A stretch of DNA of 58,593 bases from an uncultured Clostridia bacterium (lineage in GTDB: Bacteria; Bacillota; Clostridia; Christensenellales; UBA1750), in NCBI GenBank assembly GCA_904393115.1, contig CAJFMX010000015.1:1-58593 (forward strand). Reading direction: 5' to 3'. The notes under the pieces were generated by a model. The model was given only the letters and a program-made list of their open reading frames with translations, was not told the origin of the DNA and ran no database searches. Made by a program: the position numbers and the translations under genes. Below, piece by piece: positions 8,486-16,773 of the stretch (position 1 is the first letter of the stretch; each line of letters begins with the position of its first letter).

Positions 8486-10465
8486 TTATTCCGCGTTCTC
8501 GATGGAGGCGTACAGCACCGCCTGCGAGAAGTCCCAGTAGCTGCTCTGGTCGTAGCCCTGCAGCCAATCCGGGAAGACGGTGTAGTAGATGTTGGAGTAC
8601 AGGGGGACATCGGGCAGCAGCTCGTTCCAGCGGTCCATGAACTTCTGCCACATGTCGAGGTAGGCCGCATCGTCGCCGGCCTCAACGCCGTAGACCATGT
8701 CCCAAGCCAGCTGCGCCAGCTCGTCGTCCAGGATGAAGTTGTTGTTGTAGGTGCCCATGTAGGCCGGGTCCTCGGAGTAGGCGAAGGCCTGGTCGTACAT
8801 CTGGGTGAAGCCGGTGGCCAGGTTGAACATGCCGTAGGTCGGCACGCCGTATCTCTCGTCCACGGTGGCGTCGCGGTACAGGTAGTTGAGCAGGTCGGTG
8901 AAGCTCATGACCGTCATCTCAATCTCCATGCCGGCGGCCGCCGTCTGCTCGCCGTTGGCCAGCATGACCGCCAGCAGCTCGGAGACGGGGTTGTCCTCGG
9001 AGGAGGCCCACATGATGTGCAGCGGCATCAGGATGCGGCCGTCGTCCAGGGTGACGTTGAGCGCGTAGTCGCCCGCTTCCTCGGCGGTGACTTCCTTATA
9101 ACGCAGGCCGGTGCCGGAGTAGGGGGTGCCGTCCGCGTTCAGCGTCCAGCCGTCCGCCTCGAGGATCTCCACGGCGCGGTCGGGGTTGTAGGCATAGCTG
9201 TCGATGTTGTCCGCGAAGAACTCCTGGCTCTCCTTGTACATCCACATGCACAGGCCGTAGGGGCCGTCCACGACGGAGCCGTAGCCCGCGCAGAACTGGT
9301 TGGCGAACTCCTTGCGGTCCAGCAGCAGGGCGACCGCCTGGCGCACCGCGGGGAACTGGGTCGGGCCAAAGTCGCAGGCGAACTGCAGCTTGCCGTAGCC
9401 GTTGCGCTCGAAGGAGACGTAGTCATAGCCGCCCTCTTCCACCAGGTCCACGGCGGGGTTGATCTCCGTGTTGCCGTCGGACAGGGTGTCCAGCAGGTCG
9501 ACAGCGCCGGTGCGCAGGGAGTCGATGGCCGTGGAAACCTCAGACTTGGTGATGACGATCGTCTGGATGCTGGGCTTCTGGCCCTCGAAGTTGCCCGCGT
9601 AGTTCGGGTTCAGCTCCAGGGTGGCCTGCAGGGTGCCGGTGTCCAGGCTGACCAGCGTGTAGGGGCCGGCGGAGACGGGGCTGTCGTACATGTAGCGGGT
9701 GGCGTTGATCTCGTCGGCCACCAGCTCGCCGCCGTCCAGGTACACGCCCTGGCCGTCGTCCTTGACCGTCAGCGGGGCGCTGGCGTACATGGGCAGGTAC
9801 AGGGGCTTGAGGTTCGCGTAGTATTCCTCGAAGTAGTAGGGCAGCACGTCCGCGCTGACGGTGATGGCGTAGGTGTACTCGTCCACCAGGCGCAGGCCGC
9901 TGATGTAGTTGACGTCGCCGTTCTGGTACTCGGCAGAGCCCACGAGCTCCAGGGGAACCATGCCGGAGCCCGCCTCCTTGGCGGCTGGGGAGTAGGCAAC
10001 CAGGGCGTAGGCGCAGTAGTCGGCGGCGGTGATGGGCTCGCCGTTGTTGTAGGTCAGGCCCTGCTTGATCTTCACGGTGAAGGTCTTGGAGCCGTCCTCG
10101 TTCTCCACGCTGGTGATCGCGCCGTCCAGGACGGAGGCGTTCTCCACCATGGCGCCGTCCTGGTCAAAGGTGACGACGTTGTAGTCGTTGATCAGGTCGC
10201 GGATCATCTGGTCGGTGGCGTTGTTCGTCCACCAGGCCTCCGGGCCGATGTCGCCGGAAACCTCCGTAGAAGAGCCGTAGATCAGGCGGTTGGGCCGGGT
10301 CTCGGCGGGCGCCTCGCTGGCCGCGGGGGTTTCAGTGGCCGCGGCGCCGTCATCGGTGGCCGCGGGGCTCTCCGTGGCGGTGGGGGTGCTGCTGCATCCG
10401 GCCAGCATGGTCATGCCCATGGCCAGGACGAGAAGCAGCGCAAGGATCTTCTTGCTACCCTTCAT
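8486..10465 (-). CDS. oppA: Oligopeptide-binding lipoprotein (family 5 solute-binding protein)
   Basis: Extracytoplasmic peptide receptor, 659 residues, tethered to the outer face of the membrane. The lipoprotein signal ends in LAGC with the lipidated cysteine at C24, followed by a Thr/Ala/Glu-rich linker to about residue 55. The body shows family-5 features: a segment with SVENEDGSKTFTVKIKQGL, then YNNGEPITAADY, and a late-domain pattern of peptide-binding proteins. It is slightly longer than typical OppA (about 540-600). A GGAGGAA ribosome binding site precedes the ATG. It is the first gene of the operon, under its own promoter and a hairpin-containing leader, and is followed by a terminator that should raise its level over the membrane subunits. 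Confidence 0.94.
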   Translation of the reverse strand: MKGSKKILALLLVLAMGMTMLAGCSSTPTATESPAATDDGAAATETPAASEAPAETRPNRLIYGSSTEVSGDIGPEAWWTNNATDQMIRDLINDYNVVTFDQDGAMVENASVLDGAITSVENEDGSKTFTVKIKQGLTYNNGEPITAADYCAYALVAYSPAAKEAGSGMVPLELVGSAEYQNGDVNYISGLRLVDEYTYAITVSADVLPYYFEEYYANLKPLYLPMYASAPLTVKDDGQGVYLDGGELVADEINATRYMYDSPVSAGPYTLVSLDTGTLQATLELNPNYAGNFEGQKPSIQTIVITKSEVSTAIDSLRTGAVDLLDTLSDGNTEINPAVDLVEEGGYDYVSFERNGYGKLQFACDFGPTQFPAVRQAVALLLDRKEFANQFCAGYGSVVDGPYGLCMWMYKESQEFFADNIDSYAYNPDRAVEILEADGWTLNADGTPYSGTGLRYKEVTAEEAGDYALNVTLDDGRILMPLHIMWASSEDNPVSELLAVMLANGEQTAAAGMEIEMTVMSFTDLLNYLYRDATVDERYGVPTYGMFNLATGFTQMYDQAFAYSEDPAYMGTYNNNFILDDELAQLAWDMVYGVEAGDDAAYLDMWQKFMDRWNELLPDVPLYSNIYYTVFPDWLQGYDQSSYWDFSQAVLYASIENAE

Positions 10466-10610
10466 GTCATTTCCTCCTCAATTTGAACTATATCAGCGGG
10501 CCTTTTGGCCCATAGTTCGCAAAAACGCAGTTGCGCTCCCCGCAAAAATGCGGAGAGCTCCCTTGGCCGCGCCAAACGCCTGTACGCAAAACCCGCGCCG
10601 CGCGGCAGAG

Positions 10611-10642
10611 AAAAAACCTCCGGTTCGATGAAACCGACGGAG
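10611..10642 (-). promoter_or_regulatory. Terminator-like hairpin in the oppA leader (candidate attenuator)
   Basis: Minus-strand stem CTCC..GGTT paired with AACCGGAG, followed by TTTTTT (10616-10611), only about 25-55 nt after the predicted transcription start. It would stop transcription before oppA unless bypassed. The remaining leader to the ATG is about 145 nt and contains a further small hairpin (GGGCC at 10498-10502 with GGCCC at 10507-10511). No known riboswitch class was recognised. Confidence 0.55.
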
Positions 10643-10667
10643 TCTCAGAAATTCAAAGACCATTAAC

Positions 10668-10696
10668 ATTATATAGAATACCCTCGCAATAGTCAA
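10668..10696 (-). promoter_or_regulatory. Sigma-A-type promoter of the opp operon
   Basis: Minus-strand TTGACT (10696-10691), 17-nt spacer, perfect TATAAT (10673-10668). This is one of the strongest promoters in the window and drives oppA. Confidence 0.87.
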
Positions 10697-11068
10697 CAAA
10701 CTCTTGCAAATTTTCCTGGATTTCATGGAATTTCGGTTTCCTGCGGAAATCAATTTAATGTCTTCACAAAACATACATGATTTCTTCCTCCAAAACCGCG
10801 GCGTATTCGATAAAAAAGTGACGATTTCTTCTCAGACCCTTCTCCTGCCCGTCAAATTTTGAGGTTTCATTCTGTCGTTTTTTGAAAATGCGGGGGCTTT
10901 CTTTACAACCGGTGACATTTCGTCTCCCCGCTTTCGGGAACCCAAAACGGCTGAGCGATTTGCTTTTCCTTGAAACCCCCTTCTCCTGCGCCCGAAAGAC
11001 AGGATTCCGTATGCGCCGGGTCTTCTGCCTTTTGCAGTCTTTCGACGGAAAAGCTGCATAAAAACGCC
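10697..11068. other. Intergenic region without recognised genes
   Basis: About 370 nt between the opp promoter and the pepF terminator, more AT-rich than the surrounding genes. Open frames here lack ribosome binding sites and family resemblance. It may hold upstream operator sites for the opp promoter, but no clear palindrome was identified. Confidence 0.5.
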
Positions 11069-11104
11069 AAAAAGCCGGAGGAAATTCATTTCCTCCGGCT
11101 TTTT
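11069..11104. terminator. Bidirectional intrinsic terminator after pepF
   Basis: Perfect 16-bp stem from AAAAAGCCGGAGGAAA (11069-11084) to its complement ending in TTTTT (11089-11104), with a 4-nt loop. It is placed 20 nt after the pepF stop on the minus strand. Confidence 0.92.
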
Positions 11105-11124
11105 GGCCGCGCAGGGCGTCTGTT

Positions 11125-12813
11125 TCAGCGCGCGTTGTCCGTCAGCCACTGGGCGACCTCGCCGCCAACCTTGCGGATGCAGCCCGGCGCATAGGGCAGG
11201 CACAGCCCCGCGTCCTCCACGAGGGAGGCGAAGGTCTTCGCGCCGCCGCCGTCCACAAAGCGCAGGTAGCGCGCCCAGGCGCCGCCGCGGTCCGCAAGCG
11301 ACGCCATCCAGAACTGGAAGGCGACGGTCTGCGCCATGCAGTAGTCGATGTAGTAGAGGGGGAAGAGGTAGATGTGCAGCTGCCGCTGCCAGCCCGCGCC
11401 GCGGCCGTAGAAGGGCAGGCCGCTCAGGTCCATCCAGGGGCGGTACTTCTTTTCCAGGTCGAGCCAGACCGCGTTGCGCTGCTCCGGGGTGAGGGTCGGG
11501 TTCTCGTACATTCTGTGCTGGAACTCGTCGACCATGCAGCCATAGGGGATGAAGGTCAGCGCGTCCTCGCAGTGGGCGAGCTCGTACTTGCGCACCGCGG
11601 GCCCGAAGAAGCGCTCGTGCCAGGGCGCGGTGAGGAACTCCATGGACATGGAGTGGACCTCGGCGGCGTCCATGGTCGGCGTCCAGAGGTCGGAGGGGAT
11701 GCCCCGGCGCATGGCGCGGTAGGCGGCGAAGGCGTGGCCGGCCTCGTGCGTGAGCACGTCCACGTCGTCGCTGGTGCCGTTGAAGTTGGAGAAGATGAAG
11801 GGCGCGCCGTAGGCTGGGATCTCCGTGCAGTAGCCGCCGGGGGCCTTGCCCTCCTTGCTGCGCACGTCCAGCAGCTCGTTTCCCCAGAGGAAGTCGGCGA
11901 ACTCGGCGGTCTCCGGGCTGAGCTCGCGGTACATCGCATGGCCCTTTTCCAGGATCTCCTCCGCGGTGCCCTGGGGCGCGGCGTTGCCGTCCGGGAAGCT
12001 GACGGTGCTGTCGTAGAGGGCCAGGCTCGTCAGGCCGAGCCTGCGGGCCTGCGCGGCGCGCACGCCGTTTACGATGGGCACGAGGTCCTGGGCGATCTGG
12101 TCGCGGAAGGCCTCGACCTCCTGGATGCCGTAGCAGTTGCGGCCGAGCCGGTCGTAGCCCAGGGGCAGGTAGGATTCGTGGCCCATGTTGCGGGCCTGCT
12201 GGGTGCGGTTGCGCACCAGGGCGTCGTAGAGGGCGTCCAGCTCCTCGCGGTGGGCGTCGAACCAGCGGCCCTCGGCCTCGTAGGCGCGGCGGCGCGTGGC
12301 GCGGTCCCCGCTCTGCTTGTAGGGCCCGAGCTTGGGCAGGGGGAGCTTTGCGCCCTCCCAGTCCGCAAGGGCCGAGGCGTAGAGCTTCTGGTATTCGCTC
12401 TGCAGGCGGTTTTCCTCCTGCATGAGGGCGAGGTTCTGGGGCGAAAAGCTGCGGACCTCGATCTCCAGGTTTGTAAAGAGCACCTCGCCCAGGCGGGCCT
12501 CCAGCTCCTTCCGGAACGGGGAGCGCAGCAGCGCCAGGTTCACGGCCTGCGCCATCTCCTTGACGACGGGCTCGTTCTCGTCCGCAAAGGCGTTTTCCGC
12601 GTCGTAGAACGCGTCGCGGGTGTCGATGCTGTGGCGGATGTAGGCCAGGGACGTCGCGGTCGCGTACTGCTGGGAGAGCGCGTCGGACTCGCGGTAGGCG
12701 CGCTCGGCCTCGTCCGCGCTCTGCGCGCCCTCGATCCGCGCGCGCAGGGCCTCGAGCTTCTCCCGCAGCGCGGGGATGTCCGGCCGCTGATACGGCATTT
12801 CGGAGAATTTCAT
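11125..12813 (-). CDS. pepF: M3-family oligoendopeptidase F
   Basis: Cytosolic zinc metallopeptidase that cleaves short oligopeptides, 562 residues. The catalytic motif HEAGH lies at residues 356-360 and the third zinc ligand is probably E385 in MDAAEVHSMS; this layout and length match the M3B oligoendopeptidase family. The ATG at 12813 is chosen for its AAAGAGGTG ribosome binding site; the frame stays open upstream, but that extension runs back through the DUF3021 gene. It lies next to the opp operon in the same orientation but with its own promoter and terminator. In context it would degrade peptides imported by OppABCDF. No signal peptide is present. Confidence 0.93.
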   Translation of the reverse strand: MKFSEMPYQRPDIPALREKLEALRARIEGAQSADEAERAYRESDALSQQYATATSLAYIRHSIDTRDAFYDAENAFADENEPVVKEMAQAVNLALLRSPFRKELEARLGEVLFTNLEIEVRSFSPQNLALMQEENRLQSEYQKLYASALADWEGAKLPLPKLGPYKQSGDRATRRRAYEAEGRWFDAHREELDALYDALVRNRTQQARNMGHESYLPLGYDRLGRNCYGIQEVEAFRDQIAQDLVPIVNGVRAAQARRLGLTSLALYDSTVSFPDGNAAPQGTAEEILEKGHAMYRELSPETAEFADFLWGNELLDVRSKEGKAPGGYCTEIPAYGAPFIFSNFNGTSDDVDVLTHEAGHAFAAYRAMRRGIPSDLWTPTMDAAEVHSMSMEFLTAPWHERFFGPAVRKYELAHCEDALTFIPYGCMVDEFQHRMYENPTLTPEQRNAVWLDLEKKYRPWMDLSGLPFYGRGAGWQRQLHIYLFPLYYIDYCMAQTVAFQFWMASLADRGGAWARYLRFVDGGGAKTFASLVEDAGLCLPYAPGCIRKVGGEVAQWLTDNAR

Positions 12814-12856
12814 GGAACACCTCTTTCCGCCGCCCGCGTTTGGGGCGGCTCCTTCC

Positions 12857-12885
12857 ATGATACACCATCCGCGCAGAAAACGAAA
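12857..12885 (-). promoter_or_regulatory. Promoter of pepF
   Basis: Minus-strand TTTCGT (12885-12880), 17-nt spacer, TATCAT (12862-12857). The -35 box is weaker than at the other promoters. Confidence 0.6.
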
Positions 12886-12893
12886 GGGCGTCT

Positions 12894-13286
12894 TCACCGC
12901 GCGCGGAGCTTGCGGTTCATCCTGCGCGCGCTGATCCAGATGCTCAGGAAGATCGAGAGGTAGATCACGGCGTAGATCGCAAGGAACGTCGGGAACACGT
13001 AAACCAGCAGCGACAGCAGGCTGTCGGCATAGCCCAGGATGTAGGAGGCGGCGATGGTCACCAGCGAGCAGAGCGCCAGGTGCAGCGCCGTCGCCGCGGG
13101 CAGGGGGATGGCGTCCGCCTCGAATACCAGCGAAACCGCGCCGTAGAGCATCGAGGCGACCATCCAGACCGCGACCTGGCGCATGGTCTCGTTCGCGCCC
13201 TCGTTGAGCAGCAGGCAGACCGTCGTCACCAGGAACCCGATGGCCAGCCCTCTTTCCAGGTAGCAAAACACCTTTTTCATCTTCAC
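12894..13286 (-). CDS. DUF3021-family four-helix membrane protein
   Basis: 130-residue integral membrane protein with four hydrophobic segments (about 10-27, 38-55, 62-85 and 88-115) and a basic C-terminus. Size, topology and pairing with a stand-alone LytTR regulator fit the DUF3021 family, which is commonly found downstream of such regulators in Bacillota. Its start overlaps the regulator's stop by 4 nt (ATGA), so the two are translationally coupled. A sensory or antagonistic role towards the regulator is usually assumed, but nothing in the sequence proves it. Confidence 0.75.
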   Translation of the reverse strand: MKMKKVFCYLERGLAIGFLVTTVCLLLNEGANETMRQVAVWMVASMLYGAVSLVFEADAIPLPAATALHLALCSLVTIAASYILGYADSLLSLLVYVFPTFLAIYAVIYLSIFLSIWISARRMNRKLRAR

Positions 13287-13738
13287 TTGCCCTCCAATAC
13301 ATAGTTGCGGAAGTCGCGCATGTAGCTGCGGGAGATCGTCAGGCGCGTCTTCCCGTCGCGCAGGAGCGCCGTGTAGTTGCCGCTGAACTCGGCCTCCACC
13401 GCGCGCACGGCCTGCACGTTCACCACAATGCCCTTGCTGATCTGCACAAAGCCCTGCGGCCGCAGCGCCCGGCTCAGCTCGTAGAGGCGCAGGCGCGTCT
13501 CGTAGTCCTCGCCGCCGGCGCGGGCCAGCACGCCGCCCTCCCGCGCGGAAAAGTAGTCGATCTTCTCCGGCTCCAGCAGGTACTCCCGCTCCGTGCCCGC
13601 CTTGCGCAGCAGGAGCCGGCCCTGCCGGACCGCCGCCGTCTGCAGCGCCGCCAGGATCCGCGGCACCTCCGGGTCCCCGGGGTCGCCCCGCACGACGACC
13701 TCCGCCTCGCCTGCGCTGGGTTCAAAGGTTAGCTTCAT
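13283..13738 (-). CDS. Stand-alone LytTR DNA-binding regulator
   Basis: 151-residue transcription factor without a receiver domain. The C-terminal two thirds form a LytTR domain: YLLEPEKIDYFSAREGGVL, then YELSRALRPQGFVQISKGIVV and ISRSYMRDFR are the recognisable blocks. The N-terminal 50 residues have no obvious domain. The ATG at 13738 follows GAGGAGGGAA. It forms a two-gene operon with the DUF3021 membrane protein. Because phosphorylation is impossible without a receiver, activity is probably set by the partner or by expression level, possibly through autoregulation. Confidence 0.85.
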   Translation of the reverse strand: MKLTFEPSAGEAEVVVRGDPGDPEVPRILAALQTAAVRQGRLLLRKAGTEREYLLEPEKIDYFSAREGGVLARAGGEDYETRLRLYELSRALRPQGFVQISKGIVVNVQAVRAVEAEFSGNYTALLRDGKTRLTISRSYMRDFRNYVLEGK

Positions 13739-13766
13739 TGTGAGTTCCCTCCTCTCTTCGGGTTTC

Positions 13767-13795
13767 AGTATATCGGGTTTTCCCCCGCTTGTCCC
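13767..13795 (-). promoter_or_regulatory. Promoter of the LytTR/DUF3021 operon
   Basis: Minus-strand TATACT (13772-13767) preceded at 17 nt by GGGACA (13795-13790), a poor -35 box. A weak -35 suits an activator-dependent promoter. Confidence 0.55.
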
Positions 13796-13849
13796 GCCGT
13801 TTTGGCCAACCGGGCGCAAAGCGCCGCCAAGCGGTCGAAAAGCGCCCGC

Positions 13850-13897
13850 AAAAAAACGCGAGGGGAGGGGGAAGAACGCGCTTCCCCCTCCCCCCGC
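13850..13897 (-). terminator. Intrinsic terminator after the alcohol dehydrogenase gene
   Basis: GC-rich stem with arms AGGGGAGGGGGAAG (13861-13874) and CTTCCCCCTCCCC (13881-13893), minus-strand T-run at about 13856-13850. It lies 20 nt after the dehydrogenase stop. Confidence 0.85.
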
Positions 13898-13916
13898 GCG
13901 GGGCGATACCGCCCCC

Positions 13917-14957
13917 TCACGCCTGGCAGTCCACGGCCACCTTGATGACGCCGTCCCGCCGCGCGGCAAAGAGCGCATACGCCTCCTCGATGCGCGTCAG
14001 CGGGTAGGTGTGCGTCAGCAGCGGCTCGGTGTCCAGCTCCCCCGCCGCGATCCGCCGCAGGATCTCGCCGCAGTCGCAGCCGTCCACGCCGCCGGTCTTG
14101 AAGGTGAGGTTCTTGCCGTACATGTCGGGCAGGGGCAGGACCTGCGGCGCGTCGTAGAGCGCGACGATGGTCACCACCGCGTTGGGCCGCGCGCACAGCC
14201 AGGCCAGGCGGAAGCTCTCGGGCGAGCCCGCGACCTCGAACACCGCGTCCGCGCCGCCGTGCGCGCTGTTCGCGCGGACGGCCTCCACGACCTCCTCCGG
14301 CCCCACGGCCAGCGCCTGCGGGGCGAACGCGCGCACAAACGCCCGGCGCTGCGGGTCCTTTTCGCAGACGATGACGCGCCCCGGCGCGTGCAGCAGGGCG
14401 CAGAGCAGCGTGCACAGCCCGGTCGGGCCCGCGCCCAGGATCAGGACCGTGTCCCCCGGATGGATCTCCCCGATGCGCGCGGCCCAAAATCCCGTGGCGA
14501 GCACGTCCCCGACGAGCAGGGCCTTGCGGTCGGAGACGCCCTCCGGGATGCGGGTCAAGCCCTGGTTCGCGTACGGCACGCGGACGAACGCCGCCTGGCC
14601 GCCGTCGATCCGGCAGCCGAGGGCCCAGCCGCCGTTCGGGTCCGTGCAGTTGTTGACATAGCCGTGCTCGCAGAAGAAGCAGCGGCCGCAGAACGTCTCC
14701 ACGTTGACGGCGACGCGGTCCCCGGGCCGCACGGCCGTGACCTGCGGCCCGACCGCCTCGACCACGCCCACCATCTCGTGGCCGACCGTGACGCCCGGCA
14801 CCGCCCGGGGCACTGAGCCGTGCAGGATGTGCAGGTCGCTCGTGCAGATGCTGGCCAGCGTGACGCGCACGAGCGCGTCCTGCGGGTCCTGCAGGCGGGG
14901 GATCGCCTTCTCCCGCAGGGCGAACTTTCCCTTTTCCACATAGGTATACGCCAACAT
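13917..14957 (-). CDS. Zinc-dependent medium-chain alcohol dehydrogenase
   Basis: Cytosolic NAD(P)-dependent oxidoreductase, 346 residues. Catalytic zinc ligands are probably C38 (ICTSD) and the GHE motif at H60-E61; structural zinc cysteines are C90, C93, C96 and C104. The Rossmann motif is VLILGAGPTGL. The family includes sorbitol, threonine and secondary-alcohol dehydrogenases, and the substrate cannot be told. The ATG at 14957 is preceded by AGGGAGGG; the ATG 24 nt earlier is not. It is transcribed alone from a clear promoter and ends at a strong terminator. It is divergent from the GH5 glycosidase. Confidence 0.9.
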   Translation of the reverse strand: MLAYTYVEKGKFALREKAIPRLQDPQDALVRVTLASICTSDLHILHGSVPRAVPGVTVGHEMVGVVEAVGPQVTAVRPGDRVAVNVETFCGRCFFCEHGYVNNCTDPNGGWALGCRIDGGQAAFVRVPYANQGLTRIPEGVSDRKALLVGDVLATGFWAARIGEIHPGDTVLILGAGPTGLCTLLCALLHAPGRVIVCEKDPQRRAFVRAFAPQALAVGPEEVVEAVRANSAHGGADAVFEVAGSPESFRLAWLCARPNAVVTIVALYDAPQVLPLPDMYGKNLTFKTGGVDGCDCGEILRRIAAGELDTEPLLTHTYPLTRIEEAYALFAARRDGVIKVAVDCQA

Positions 14958-14981
14958 GATTTTTCCCTCCCTCTTCTCCAC

Positions 14982-15010
14982 AGTATACGGCAGCGCGGGT
15001 CCGTGCGCAA
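14982..15010 (-). promoter_or_regulatory. Promoter of the alcohol dehydrogenase gene
   Basis: Minus-strand TTGCGC (15010-15005), 17-nt spacer, TATACT (14987-14982), about 25 nt before the ATG. Confidence 0.7.
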
Positions 15011-15126
15011 GCGGGCCGGCGCTGCCGCATTCGATACTTTTTTCTCGTTTCAGCAGGATTTTTCCCGCTTCTAAGCGAATGAAAAAGCAAAGACATTTTC
15101 CAATGCAGAGGAATGGAGGGACCCTT

Positions 15127-16173
15127 GTGAAGAAATTGGAAGGCTACATGGCGGGCGTGAACCTGGGCGGCTGGCTCTCGCAGTACCTGGAGGGCAACCT
15201 GCAGCGCGATCCCGAGCACCACTTCGACCGCTTCATCACCAAGGAGGACATCGACCGCATCGCGGACTTCGGCTTCGACCACGTCCGCGTGCCCTTCGAC
15301 TATCCCTTGATTGAGGACGACGACAAGCCCTTTGTCTACAAGGAGAGCGGGTTTGCGTATCTGGACAACTGCGTGAACTGGTGCAGGGCCGCGGGTCTCA
15401 ACCTCGTGCTCGACCTGCACCGCGCCCCCGGCTTCTCCTTCAACGAGCCGGACAAGATCGTTCTCTTCGGCGACGCGGATATGCAGGCGCGGTTCCTGGC
15501 CATCTGGCAGGCCTTTGCCAAGCGCTACAAGGGCGAGGGGCACCTTCTCTTCGAGCTCCTCAACGAGATCGTGGAGCCGGACTCCACCCGCTGGAACGCG
15601 CTGGCCACGCGCGCCATCGCCGCCATCCGCGAAGTGGACGCGGACCACGCCATCGTCATCGGCGGCATCGACTACAACAACGTCTGGAAGCTCAAGGACA
15701 TGCCCATTTTCGACGATCCGAAGGTCGTCTACAACTTCCACATGTACGAGCCCTTTGCCATGACGCATCAGCACGCGCATTGGAACGAGGAAGTGCTGCG
15801 CTTTGGCCGCGACGTGAGCTATCCTGCGCCCTTGGACGACTACCTGGACTTTGCCCGGGAAACCGGCCGCCGCATGGACCTCTATGAGGGCCTGACGTAC
15901 ATGGACCGCGACTTTGTCTATCGGTTCCTGCAGCCCGCGGCGGACTTCATCGCCGAGCACGACCTGCCGCTCTACTGCGGGGAATACGGCGTCATCGAAG
16001 AGGCCGACCCGGAGAGCCGCGCCGCCTGGACGCAGGACGTGGCCGCCTTCTGCACGCAGCACGGCATCGGCCGCGCGCTGTGGAGCTACCGCGGCATGAA
16101 CTTCCGCCTCGTGGACGACGAGACGAAGCAGCCCGTCAGCGCCGCGCTCCTGCGCGCTGCCGTGCGCAGATAA
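15127..16173 (+). CDS. Glycoside hydrolase family 5 (cellulase-fold) enzyme
   Basis: 348-residue (beta/alpha)8-barrel glycosidase, one of the few plus-strand genes. The opening MAGVNLGGWLSQYLEG and the pair N146-E147 (LLNEIVEP, acid/base) and E286 (YCGEYGV, nucleophile) are the GH5 hallmarks. A GTG start at 15127 is chosen because GGAGGG ends 6 nt upstream; an ATG at 15103 has no such site. No signal peptide or carbohydrate-binding module is visible, so it probably acts on imported oligosaccharides or glycosides inside the cell. Substrate specificity cannot be assigned. It is followed by a bidirectional terminator. Confidence 0.88.
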   Translation: MKKLEGYMAGVNLGGWLSQYLEGNLQRDPEHHFDRFITKEDIDRIADFGFDHVRVPFDYPLIEDDDKPFVYKESGFAYLDNCVNWCRAAGLNLVLDLHRAPGFSFNEPDKIVLFGDADMQARFLAIWQAFAKRYKGEGHLLFELLNEIVEPDSTRWNALATRAIAAIREVDADHAIVIGGIDYNNVWKLKDMPIFDDPKVVYNFHMYEPFAMTHQHAHWNEEVLRFGRDVSYPAPLDDYLDFARETGRRMDLYEGLTYMDRDFVYRFLQPAADFIAEHDLPLYCGEYGVIEEADPESRAAWTQDVAAFCTQHGIGRALWSYRGMNFRLVDDETKQPVSAALLRAAVRR

Positions 16174-16180
16174 TCCCGAA

Positions 16181-16231
16181 AAAAACCGGCGCTGCGCAGG
16201 GGGAACCTCCCCTGTGCAGCGCCGGTTTGTT
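16181..16231. terminator. Bidirectional terminator between GH5 and GNAT genes
   Basis: About 20-bp stem (AAACCGGCGCTGCGCAGGGG at 16183-16202 with its near complement ending at 16227) flanked by A- and T-rich tracts. It serves the convergent genes on both sides. Confidence 0.88.
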
Positions 16232-16239
16232 TTCGCCCT

Positions 16240-16734
16240 TTACAGGTCGTAGCGGTAGACAAAGTCGTCCATGAAGAAGCCTGCGCCGATGTCGTTCTTT
16301 TCCTCGCGGACGCGGACAAACCCCATCCGCTCATAGGCCCGCGCCGCGTCGTTGTCCCGATTGACGTTGAGCTCCACCGCGCCCAATCCCAGCGCGCGGG
16401 CGGATTCCAGCACAAAGCGCAGCATCTCCCAGGCGAGCCCCTTGCCGCGCCAGTCCTTCTGCAAATAGAACTTGCTCAGGTACAGCTCGTTTCCGCGGGG
16501 ATAGAACGCGAGAAAGCCGATGCGCTCCCCCGCGTCCGTGCAGGCGAAGAAATACCGGTATCCGCTCTCCAGCTGACCGCGCAGGGCCGGCACGGACTGA
16601 AACTTCTCCAGCATGTAGTCGTTCTGCGCCTTGCCGATGATCGGGTCAAAGTGTTCCCGCACAATGGATGTGGCCAGCGCGGAGAGGGCCTGCACCTGCT
16701 CCTCGTCCGCCCGCTTCACTTCTTCAAACCGCAT
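16240..16734 (-). CDS. GNAT-family N-acetyltransferase
   Basis: 164-residue acetyl-CoA-dependent acetyltransferase. The acetyl-CoA-binding motif A is seen in YLQKDWRGKGLAWEMLRFV, with motif B near NRDNDAARAYERMGF. The substrate is unknown. It lies 39 nt after the stop of the upstream Sat-like GNAT and may be the last gene of the recA-side transcript, which ends at the bidirectional terminator. Confidence 0.85.
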   Translation of the reverse strand: MRFEEVKRADEEQVQALSALATSIVREHFDPIIGKAQNDYMLEKFQSVPALRGQLESGYRYFFACTDAGERIGFLAFYPRGNELYLSKFYLQKDWRGKGLAWEMLRFVLESARALGLGAVELNVNRDNDAARAYERMGFVRVREEKNDIGAGFFMDDFVYRYDL

Positions 16735-16773
16735 GGCGGCCTCCCTCCTCCTCCTTTGGTTCAGCGCAAGGGA

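Noticed and set aside
10493..10774. 93-codon minus-strand frame in the oppA leader
   Set aside because: It spans the opp promoter and the leader hairpin, has no ribosome site and no family features.
11125..13302. Apparent 725-residue N-terminally extended PepF
   Set aside because: The extension lies over the DUF3021 gene in another frame. PepF starts at 12813 with a good ribosome site.
14820..15074. Plus-strand frames ahead of the GH5 gene as a possible N-terminal signal region
   Set aside because: The residues are not signal-like, and GGAGGG directly precedes a GTG at 15127 that begins the conserved domain.
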